From contig OZ253469.1 in assembly GCA_965261535.1 (NCBI GenBank), forward strand, positions 3,844,001 to 3,908,000: a DNA stretch of 64,000 nucleotides. The letters run 5' to 3'. The notes under the pieces were generated by a model. That model was not told the DNA's origin, searched no databases, and was given only the letters and a program-made list of their open reading frames with translations. The DNA is from VXNE01 sp965261535 (GTDB taxonomy: Bacteria > Pseudomonadota > Gammaproteobacteria > Pseudomonadales > Azotimanducaceae). Made by a program: the position numbers and the translations under genes. Each line of letters starts with the position of its first letter. Within the stretch, counting starts at the first letter, position 1. This document shows, piece after piece, positions 9,490-16,047 of the stretch.

Positions 9490-10012
9490 CATGACCCTTC
9501 AAAAAGCCGTGGTGGCCGAGCTGCCCGCGCTCACCGCAACGTACCGCCTGCCGCCTGCCGTATAGGTCCTCGGGAAGCGGTTGACCGGCGACCCCCGGTT
9601 GACTCTCCACAGCACTTCGCCGGTCCGGTAGTCGAGGGCCATGAAACGTCCGTTCGTGTCGCCGCCGAACAGCAGCCCGCCGCCGGCGGCGACCAGCGAG
9701 GTCGTCGACGGCCGCTGCTCGTAGAGCCACTCCGTGCGCCTGGTGGACGCGAGATGGCGTGGATGCTGCCGAGGTCGTCCTTGCCTTCCGAGAGTTCGAA
9801 GCCGACGGAGGTCGCGTAGATGCGGTAGCACGCGTCCGCGTCGGTCGTGGTCAGAATGGGCTTGCAGGCGTTGCGCTGGGGAAAGTACCGTTAGGGGACT
9901 ATAGGCGCCCGCCTCCCAGGCTTAACGCCGTGCATGGAGGATGTCGGTGATCAAGTTCTGGGCGACGGTCGGCCTCGCCCAGAGGAACTCCCCCGTCCTG
10001 CGGTCCAGCCAC
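9490..10012 (-). pseudogene. PQQ-dependent dehydrogenase remnant
   Basis: Minus-strand peptides LDRRTGEFLWARPTVAQN (near 9960-10012) and GRFMALDYRTGEVLWRVNRG (near 9590-9650) are tryptophan-docking beta-propeller blades of quinoprotein alcohol dehydrogenases. The pieces lie in different frames with stops between them (around 9900 and 9750), and both the N-terminus and the catalytic blades are missing. This is a decayed gene end that abuts the sulfatase remnant head-on at about 10012. It shows that catabolic DNA was broken up in this interval before or during island assembly. Confidence 0.75.
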
Positions 10013-10655
10013 TACGATGCCGAGGTCGCGTTTCGACGACCACGCTATCGGCATCGTGCTTCGGACCCTGCGGGAAAAGAGTCTGATGGATAACACGTGG
10101 ATCATCTACACCTCCGACTACGGCGAGATAATCGGTGATCACCGGTTGTGTCAAGAGTCAGTGTTTTATGAGGGTGCGCTCAACGTTCCGCTCATCGCAA
10201 GACCGCCGGGCGGAACCGAACCGTGAACTGCGCGCGGCCTGACGGACCGTACGACATCTCCACGACTCTGCTTGACTTCGCGGATGCTGCGTTCTTGAAA
10301 CCGACCAAGGTGTTTCGTTGCTACCCATGATCGAGGCCGGTCCAGATTCGCATGATGCGCAACAGGGCAAGGACGTGGTCTTCAGCGAAGTGAACGTGTA
10401 TTCAATGGCGCGCACCGAGCAGTACAAGATGACCATCGATTCAGTCACGCGACAGTTCGTGGAGATGTACGACATGGAGAACGATCGCACGAGCTGCGCA
10501 ACTTAGTGGACGAACCGGGGCTTTCGGACGTGCGTGATCGGTTCCTTGAGGAGTACTTCAGCCACCTGCTTGCCAACCTTAACGAGGCGCGGCTCAAGGT
10601 GTACCAAGATGGGGGCATATCGACCACCCTTCACCAAGAATACCCTGAATATTGA
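10013..10655 (+). pseudogene. Sulfatase (arylsulfatase-like) C-terminal remnant
   Basis: Plus-strand peptides follow a sulfatase C-terminal half in order: YDAEVAF, DDHAIGIVLRTLREKSLMDN, TWIIYTSDYGEIIGDH, FYEGALNVPLIARPPGG, then YSMARTEQYKMTIDS, ending at the stop at 10653. At least three frame changes (about 10035, 10225 and 10320) and another near 10500 break the frame. The N-terminal half with the formylglycine cysteine is absent. Non-functional. Confidence 0.8.
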
Positions 10656-10970
10656 ATGAACACATCACTTCGTGCGGTCCGGACGGGGCGCTGGTGCCAC
10701 GAGTGCCCCATAGTCGAATGCAAGGTCTGGACGCGTCGTCAACGCGGGCAAGGGCAGCGGGCCGCCGACGATAGGGATCGAAGCCAGCTAGACATACGAG
10801 ATTTCAGCTCGAAGGGATCACCTCTTTTCTTCCCAACTTGCGCTCAAGAGCGATCATCTGCGCCGCCCTACGGTTCCTATCGCCGCAATGTCACGTGGTC
10901 TCGTCCCGTTGTCTTCGGCAGGAAGCCAACGAGATCGAATTAACGTATTAATTATAATAATTGCACAGTT
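10656..10970. other. No gene seen; upstream region of the ubiquitin-like operon
   Basis: About 315 bases with no supported reading frame on either strand. The last 35 bases (10935-10970) are strikingly AT-rich in a GC-rich context and lie just upstream of the promoter at 10971. They could act as an UP element or regulator-binding site. Confidence 0.6.
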
Positions 10971-10999
10971 TTGACATTGGACTATGTGATTGGGATAAT
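10971..10999 (+). promoter_or_regulatory. Near-consensus sigma70 promoter of the ubiquitin-like operon
   Basis: TTGACA at 10971-10976 and GATAAT at 10994-10999 are separated by exactly 17 bases, with an extended minus-10 TGG immediately before. Transcription should start near 11006, 25-30 bases before the first start codon. A block of A/T runs upstream (10938-10962) resembles an UP element. Such a strong promoter suggests the operon is constitutively expressed or controlled by a repressor acting on this region. Confidence 0.75.
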
Positions 11000-11032
11000 T
11001 CGCCTGTGGTTGGGATCAGGAGGAGCACGGAG

Positions 11033-11218
11033 ATGGCGCGGAAACCCACGATCGAAGAGCTGGAACGCATGCTGGACGCGGAGGAAGACACCCCGATCGA
11101 GATCCTCCCGAACGGGGAGATCCGGGCTCTGGGAGGCAGCGATGCAGCGGAACGGGACTTTAAGAAGCCGTTGACGATGCGAGAGGAACTCGGCGGTGAA
11201 TACGGACGAAAGGAGTAG
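11033..11218 (+). CDS. Small protein leading the ubiquitin-like operon, function unknown
   Basis: This 61-aa protein begins MARKPTIEELERMLDAEEDT and continues with PIEILPNGEIRAL. A well-placed AGGAGG at 11018-11023 precedes the ATG at 11033; an in-frame upstream start would place the promoter inside the gene. It is acidic, probably an N-terminal helix followed by a short beta hairpin. Gly-Gly pairs occur at residues 41-42 and 54-55, the second followed by a six-residue tail. It is too short and lacks the strand pattern of a full beta-grasp fold. It could be an adaptor, a small modifier trimmed by the JAMM protease, or a regulator. I do not recognise the family. Confidence 0.75.
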   Translation: MARKPTIEELERMLDAEEDTPIEILPNGEIRALGGSDAAERDFKKPLTMREELGGEYGRKE

Positions 11219-11224
11219 CCCAAT

Positions 11225-11599
11225 ATGGATCTGGCACGAGTCCGCCGGGACATCGCCGCAGCGCGGCAGTATTTCGACTACGTCGAGGGGAGCGCGACGG
11301 CAGTCGGGGGCTTGATGGCGCTCGTCGCGCTGCAGACGAGCAGGCGGATTTACACACTGGGCGTGTCGTTTCCCGAGTCTTACCCGAACGCGATGCCCGA
11401 AGTGCAGGTCAGGATGCCGGCGCTATCGTGGTCGCCGCACACGTACACCAACGGCCGGATCTGCTACCTGCACCCGCATATGTGGAACCCGGGCCGCCAC
11501 GACCTGACTTTCGTCATACAACGCGCGGCCAAGTGGCTCGCGAAGTACGAGGTGTACCGGCAGACGGGAACATGGCGCGGGGCGGAGTTGGAGCACTAG
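11225..11599 (+). CDS. E2-like ubiquitin-conjugating protein (first)
   Basis: This 124-aa protein has a minimal UBC-like core. FPESYPNAMPEVQVRMP (about 49-65) is the central strand pair, and HTYTNGRICYL with Cys80 is the expected catalytic cysteine loop. WNPGRHDLTFVIQRAAKWLAKYEVYRQTGTW is the C-terminal helix pair. Prokaryotic E2-like proteins of this type accept an activated small protein from an E1 on the cysteine. It starts 6 bases after the leading small gene and is followed 4 bases later by a second E2-like gene with the same NGRIC/WNPGRHD landmarks. The eukaryotic HPN motif is absent, as is usual in bacterial E2s. Confidence 0.85.
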   Translation: MDLARVRRDIAAARQYFDYVEGSATAVGGLMALVALQTSRRIYTLGVSFPESYPNAMPEVQVRMPALSWSPHTYTNGRICYLHPHMWNPGRHDLTFVIQRAAKWLAKYEVYRQTGTWRGAELEH

Positions 11600-11603
11600 C
11601 ACG

Positions 11604-12203
11604 ATGCGCACGACTTCAAGCCGCTCAAACGTGAAACTGATCGATGGGCAGCGAACCGGCCCGCAGCCCAGCACCATGCACATCGAGTTCAAGCCGCTGC
11701 CGATGATGGCGCTGCGCAGCAGTCCGGGGGAGGTGCTGGACGAGGTGTCGAGGGAGGGGGCCGCCTTTCTGATCGAGCGGAACGGACAGCAGAAGGCGTG
11801 TCTGGTTCCCATATCGAGCTTTCTGCCAGACATCCAGCGATCGCGGGTGACCGCGGAGCTCGACAGACTCGAGGAATCGAACGAGCACTACCGCGTCGCG
11901 ATCAGCGCCGAGCGGGAAATGCAGTTCCTGTTCCGGGAGTTCAGCGGCCAGACACGACTTGAGGTGAGGGTGACCCTCCCCCACGGGTATCCGAACAAGG
12001 CGCCGGTCGTGACGGCAGACCCGATCGAGGGGGGCTGTCCGCACCGCTGGCCGGACGGGGCGTTGTGCATCTACGGCGCCGTGGCGGTGTGGAACCCGGG
12101 CAGGCACGACGTGATGCACGCGGTCGCACTGTTCAGGCGATGGATCCAGCACTACTCGGTCTGGTGTCAGACGGGCGAGTGGCCGTGGGAAGAATCGGAA
12201 TGA
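11604..12203 (+). CDS. Phd/YefM-like domain fused to an E2-like domain
   Basis: This 199-aa protein has two parts. Residues about 37-75 (LRSSPGEVLDEVSREGAAFLI followed by ERNGQQKACLVPISSF) match the Phd/YefM antitoxin fold, which binds DNA and neutralises toxins. Residues about 85-199 are an E2-like domain: VTLPHGYPNKAPVV, WPDGALCIYG with candidate active Cys155, and WNPGRHDVMHAVALFRRWIQ. The stop overlaps the E1 start (ATGA). An antitoxin-type domain on a conjugating enzyme could recruit a toxin-like substrate or allow autoregulation. The domain call on the first part rests on pattern only; an alternative later start at 11676 would still keep it. Confidence 0.82.
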   Translation: MRTTSSRSNVKLIDGQRTGPQPSTMHIEFKPLPMMALRSSPGEVLDEVSREGAAFLIERNGQQKACLVPISSFLPDIQRSRVTAELDRLEESNEHYRVAISAEREMQFLFREFSGQTRLEVRVTLPHGYPNKAPVVTADPIEGGCPHRWPDGALCIYGAVAVWNPGRHDVMHAVALFRRWIQHYSVWCQTGEWPWEESE

Positions 12204-13042
12204 CGACGGACCGGCTGTTCGCGAGGGTCGAACGCCTGTTCGACGTAGAGGCGTTCAGGGACCTGTGGGTGCTGATCGCCGGGTGCGGGTCGGGCGGGGG
12301 CCAGGTAGCGCTGCAGCTCGCGATGTCGGGCGTGCGGAAGTTCATCCTGGTGGACAAGGAAGAACTGGAGATCGAGAACGTCATTCGGCATGTGTGCGGG
12401 CTACGGTATGTAGGCTGGCGGAAGACGGCGGCGCTTGCCGATGTCCTCAGGGATCGCAACCCGGAGGTCGAAGTAAGGGAGTTCGACGAGGATGTGCTCG
12501 GCTGGGCAGGTCTGGAGCAAGCGGTGGAACGGGCAAGCGTTGTCGTGATCGGAACGGACAACGAGCCGAGCCGCTATCGGTTGAATGAGGCGTGCGTGAA
12601 CGCGGCCACGCCGTTCACGGTCGGGCGCGTGTTCACGCGCGGCATCGGGGGCGAGGTTTACGCGTACCGGCCGGGAACGGGCGGGTGCTTGGCTTGCCTC
12701 GAGGGGTTGCTGCAACGCACCCGATTCCGGGAGGGCGTGCGCGAGATCGATCTGGCATCGGAGGAGGAGAGGCAGAAGATGTACGACCTTGAGATCGAGG
12801 AAATCAAGGACTCGCCGGGGCTGTCGGTGGACATCGGCTTCATCGCCGCGTTTCACACCCGGCTCACGCTGGATGCGCTCGGGGATGCCGCAACGGAGCG
12901 GCCGAAGTTCATGACGCCGCTGGAGGAGAACTACTTCGTGTGGGGCAACCGGGCCGTGCACCCGTTCTCGAGGAACTTTGAGCTGCAGCGGATTCCATTG
13001 CCACCGCAGGAAGGCTGCATGGTGTGCGGAGGAGATGAATGA
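12200..13042 (+). CDS. E1-like (ThiF/UBA-type) activating enzyme
   Basis: This 280-aa protein has the nucleotide-binding GCGSGG loop at 28-33 followed by an acidic residue at the end of strand two (VDKEELEIENVIRH, D52). The conserved arginine-containing crossover region follows. NEACVNAATPFTVGRV places a cysteine at 132. Two cysteine pairs (CLAC at 163-166 and CMVC near the C-terminus) are the usual zinc site. ThiF-type E1s adenylate the C-terminus of a beta-grasp protein and pass it to an E2. It overlaps the preceding E2 (ATGA) and the following JAMM gene by 4 bases, so stoichiometric expression is expected. Start chosen at 12200 because of the coupling. Confidence 0.92.
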   Translation: MTTDRLFARVERLFDVEAFRDLWVLIAGCGSGGGQVALQLAMSGVRKFILVDKEELEIENVIRHVCGLRYVGWRKTAALADVLRDRNPEVEVREFDEDVLGWAGLEQAVERASVVVIGTDNEPSRYRLNEACVNAATPFTVGRVFTRGIGGEVYAYRPGTGGCLACLEGLLQRTRFREGVREIDLASEEERQKMYDLEIEEIKDSPGLSVDIGFIAAFHTRLTLDALGDAATERPKFMTPLEENYFVWGNRAVHPFSRNFELQRIPLPPQEGCMVCGGDE

Positions 13043-13953
13043 GGGCGAAGCGAGACGTAGGGGCGGTACGGGTCGAGATTGCCGGCGATGCCCTGGAGAG
13101 TGTGTTCGAGGAATGCGACCGCTACGACAGCGACGAGACGGGCGGGCGGATGGTGGGGCACTTCGCGGTGGAGTGCGGCACGCTGGTGGTGCGGGCCCGC
13201 GGTGTGATCGAGCCGGGCCCCAACGCCAGGCGGACGAGGGCCAGCTTCTTCCAGGACGGGGAGTACCAGACCGAGGTGTTCAGGCGGCTTGAGGAGCAGG
13301 ACCCGGCGATCGAGCACCTCGGGAATTGGCACACGCACCACGTGAACGGCTATCCGCGTCTCAGCGCCGGGGACGTGGCGACCTATCGCCGGATCGTCAA
13401 CCACGAGTTGCACAACCTCGATTTCTTCTATGCGCTGCTCGTGACCGAGCGTCACGAGGGACGGGCAGGCCTGGACCGCTACGCGGTGCGCCACTACGTG
13501 CTGTTCCGCGGGGACGACGGTGTGTACGAGGTGGAACCGGCGGATGTCCGCGTAACCGACGAAGCGAGGATTTGGCCGAAGGACGGGGCCACTGCGGAGG
13601 AACGGCGCCGGGGCGACGGTACGGCAAGGGACAGTGCCGCCGCGGTCCGGGCCGAGGACCAGACGGTCCTCGGAGTCATGTTTCCCTCGTTGAAACCGCG
13701 GCTGTCGGGGGGGTCGGGGACGTTCTTCTGGAAGGGACCGTTGCCGCTGGTGGACGGAACGGAAGCGGAGTTGCGGGTCTTGGAAGTCGAAGACGATGAG
13801 GGGCTGGCGTACTACCCGAGGGTTTCACCGGCGTCTTCGGAGGCGGCCGAGTTGTGCGAGACGCCGTTCGGGAGCGCGTCCGCGGCGGTGCGCGCGCTCG
13901 AGCTGCGGCTGAACCGGGCGATCTACGAATCCGCCGCGGAGCAGGAGGGCTGA
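13039..13953 (+). CDS. JAMM/JAB metalloprotease (deubiquitinase-like)
   Basis: This 304-aa protein contains a complete JAMM motif: Glu33 in DETGGRMVGHF, HTH at 98-100 in GNWHTHHVNGYPRLSAGD, Ser109 and Asp112. These residues bind zinc and cut isopeptide or peptide bonds after a Gly-Gly tail. The C-terminal half (about 160-304) is a separate uncharacterised domain. In related operons such proteases expose the modifier tail or reverse conjugation. It overlaps the E1 gene by 4 bases. A second JAMM domain occurs at the end of the triple-fusion gene at 16048. Confidence 0.92.
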   Translation: MRAKRDVGAVRVEIAGDALESVFEECDRYDSDETGGRMVGHFAVECGTLVVRARGVIEPGPNARRTRASFFQDGEYQTEVFRRLEEQDPAIEHLGNWHTHHVNGYPRLSAGDVATYRRIVNHELHNLDFFYALLVTERHEGRAGLDRYAVRHYVLFRGDDGVYEVEPADVRVTDEARIWPKDGATAEERRRGDGTARDSAAAVRAEDQTVLGVMFPSLKPRLSGGSGTFFWKGPLPLVDGTEAELRVLEVEDDEGLAYYPRVSPASSEAAELCETPFGSASAAVRALELRLNRAIYESAAEQEG

Positions 13954-13958
13954 CAAGA

Positions 13959-14783
13959 GTGGAGGTGATAACGCTATACGTGGGCCAAGGGAATTTCGCG
14001 ATGGTCCGCCATGGGCGGCAGGCGATCGCGGTGGACACGCGGTGGCTGGCCGAGCGGTCCGATGACATTGCGTCGAAGGTGGACCGTTTTCTGAGGCGGC
14101 GGGAACTCGTGGGCATTGTCCTGACCGGGCTGGACGACGACCACGCCGACCCTCTCGGACTGGACTGGCTCTTGGAGGACTACGAGCCGGCTTGGGTGAT
14201 GTACCCGAAGTACTTCAAGGATACGGAGAACGCGAAGCTCGTGTTCAACGTGATCCGCAAGCATGAGCGGCGCCGGAAGAACACCCGGAAACCGCTCGTG
14301 CGGGTGTCGGTCCGCCTCGACCAGCTGGACTTGCGCTACCTCGACGACCTGTCGGACGAGTTCGATCTAGAGCTCTTCTCGCCGCACATCGAGGACATGG
14401 ACAGCTCCAACAACTGCAGCATCGTGCTGAAGATCGAAGGGATCGGCCCGGGAGGGTTCGCGTATCTCGTCACCGGAGACACGGAGAACCCGCGCTGGGA
14501 CAGGATCGTCGCTCTGTTCGACGATGCCTTGGCGGCGGACGTGCTCGCGGCGCCGCACCATGGTTCGAAGAACGCGGCGCATCCCGGCATGGCGCTGGCG
14601 GTTTCGCCCGACACAGTACTGATCAGCGCCGGGATCGACAACCAGTACGGGCACCCGGACGCGAAGGCTGTCGCGCTCTACTCGCGCGTGGCGGGCCACG
14701 TCTTCCAGACGAACGTCCGGGCCGGGGTCTCGTGGCTCACTAGGCGCGTGGGGAGCTGCTTCCCGACGCGACGGGTGGCGTGA
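13959..14783 (+). CDS. Metallo-beta-lactamase-fold protein, first of two
   Basis: Starting at GTG 13959, about 9 bases after AGGAGGG, this 274-aa protein resembles the soluble hydrolase domain of ComEC-type proteins. TGLDDDHADPLG (about 56-67), VTGDTENP and APHHGSKNAAHPGM are the metal-binding loops. The first histidine of the canonical H-x-D-D-D-H loop is replaced by Gly57, so activity may be altered, while the other ligands remain. No membrane segments. It follows the JAMM gene by 5 bases. An upstream in-frame ATG inside the JAMM gene is rejected because it would overlap by 100 bases. Confidence 0.8.
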   Translation: MEVITLYVGQGNFAMVRHGRQAIAVDTRWLAERSDDIASKVDRFLRRRELVGIVLTGLDDDHADPLGLDWLLEDYEPAWVMYPKYFKDTENAKLVFNVIRKHERRRKNTRKPLVRVSVRLDQLDLRYLDDLSDEFDLELFSPHIEDMDSSNNCSIVLKIEGIGPGGFAYLVTGDTENPRWDRIVALFDDALAADVLAAPHHGSKNAAHPGMALAVSPDTVLISAGIDNQYGHPDAKAVALYSRVAGHVFQTNVRAGVSWLTRRVGSCFPTRRVA

Positions 14784-14935
14784 AGATAAGCTGCGGGACG
14801 GTTGGAACGAGTTGGAGGCGGCGACGGGCGATGCGCCGTGCAAGAGGACGATGACGACGGCGAGCTGGGCGTGATGGAAGGACGGCGTTGGTTGAACAAC
14901 CCGAATAACAAGGCAATCAGACAAGGAAGCGTGTA

Positions 14936-16045
14936 ATGCATCAAGTGAAGTTCTACCCCGTGGGCAACGGCGACTGCAGCCAGATCGTCCTGGAGAACGG
15001 GAAGCGCCTGCTGTTCGATTACTGTCACAGGCGCAAGGCGGAGGACGAGGAGGATCCCGGGATCGATCTGGAGGCGACGTTGAGCGCGGAGCTGGAGGCG
15101 GCCGGCCGAAAGGGATTCGACGTCCTGGCGCTGACGCACCTGGACGACGACCACATCGCCAACAGCACGGAATTTTTCCATCTGGAGCACGCCGAGAAGT
15201 ACCAGGGCGAAGGGCGCAAGACGATCAGTGATCTGTGGGTGCCCGCGGCGGCGATCCTCGAGAAGGGATTGACGGGAGAGGCGAGGGTGTGGCGCAGCGA
15301 GGCGAGGCACCGGTTGCGCAAGGGCGAAGGTATACGCGTGTTCTCGAAGCCGTCGGCGTTGAAGGATTGGCTCGAGTCGGCAGGCCTTTCGCTGGAAAAC
15401 CGTGAAGACCTGATCACGGACGCGGGGAAGATCGTGCCCGGGTTCGAGCTTGGCGCGGACGGCGTCGAGTTCTTCGTTCATTCGCCGTTCGCGAAGCACG
15501 CGGGCGGGGACTCGGTCATGCGTAACGAAAGCGCGATCATCCTGCACGCGACGTTTGAGGTGTTGGGCAGGAAGACGCGCTACCTGGTGGTGGGCGACTC
15601 GACGTGGGAGATCCTGGAGGAGATCGTCGACATCACCGGCGCGAAGGGCAACGATGAACGGCTTTCGTGGGACCTCTACAACGTGCCGCACCACTGCAGC
15701 TATTTGGCGCTTGCCCCTGACAAGGGCAAGGAGCGCACCGAAGCGGTGCCGAACGTTCAGTGGTTGTTGGACCAATGCCAGCGCGGCGGTATCGCGGTGT
15801 CGTCGTCCGAGCCGATTCCGAAGGAGGACACGAACGACCCGCCGCACCGGCAGGCGGCAGCGACGTACAGGAAGGCGATCACCGATAACGGGGGCAGTAA
15901 GTTCGTCGTCACCATGGAACACCCGAGCAAGGACAAGCCAAAGGTGCTCGAGGTGGAGATCGGTAGATTCGGGGCGACGATCAAGACCCTGGGCGCGGTC
16001 GGCGTGTCGTCCGTCACGAGCAGCAGGCCGCCTCGGGCCGGGTAG
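14936..16045 (+). CDS. Metallo-beta-lactamase-fold hydrolase, second of two
   Basis: This 369-aa protein begins MHQVKFYPVGNGDCSQIVLE, the usual opening of ComEC-like soluble lactamase-fold proteins. It has an intact metal loop THLDDDHI (67-74), VVGDSTW and VPHHCSYL. It probably hydrolyses a phosphodiester, phosphotriester or thioester; the substrate is unknown. The gap of 152 bases after the first copy holds no convincing gene, though a 32-codon GTG frame (14838-14936) is open. The next gene, the triple fusion, starts 2 bases after its stop. Confidence 0.85.
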   Translation: MHQVKFYPVGNGDCSQIVLENGKRLLFDYCHRRKAEDEEDPGIDLEATLSAELEAAGRKGFDVLALTHLDDDHIANSTEFFHLEHAEKYQGEGRKTISDLWVPAAAILEKGLTGEARVWRSEARHRLRKGEGIRVFSKPSALKDWLESAGLSLENREDLITDAGKIVPGFELGADGVEFFVHSPFAKHAGGDSVMRNESAIILHATFEVLGRKTRYLVVGDSTWEILEEIVDITGAKGNDERLSWDLYNVPHHCSYLALAPDKGKERTEAVPNVQWLLDQCQRGGIAVSSSEPIPKEDTNDPPHRQAAATYRKAITDNGGSKFVVTMEHPSKDKPKVLEVEIGRFGATIKTLGAVGVSSVTSSRPPRAG

Positions 16046-16047
16046 CC

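Noticed and set aside
14784..14935. A 32-codon GTG frame between the two lactamase-fold genes
   Set aside because: No ribosome-binding site or recognisable feature; kept as a possibility only in the gene note.
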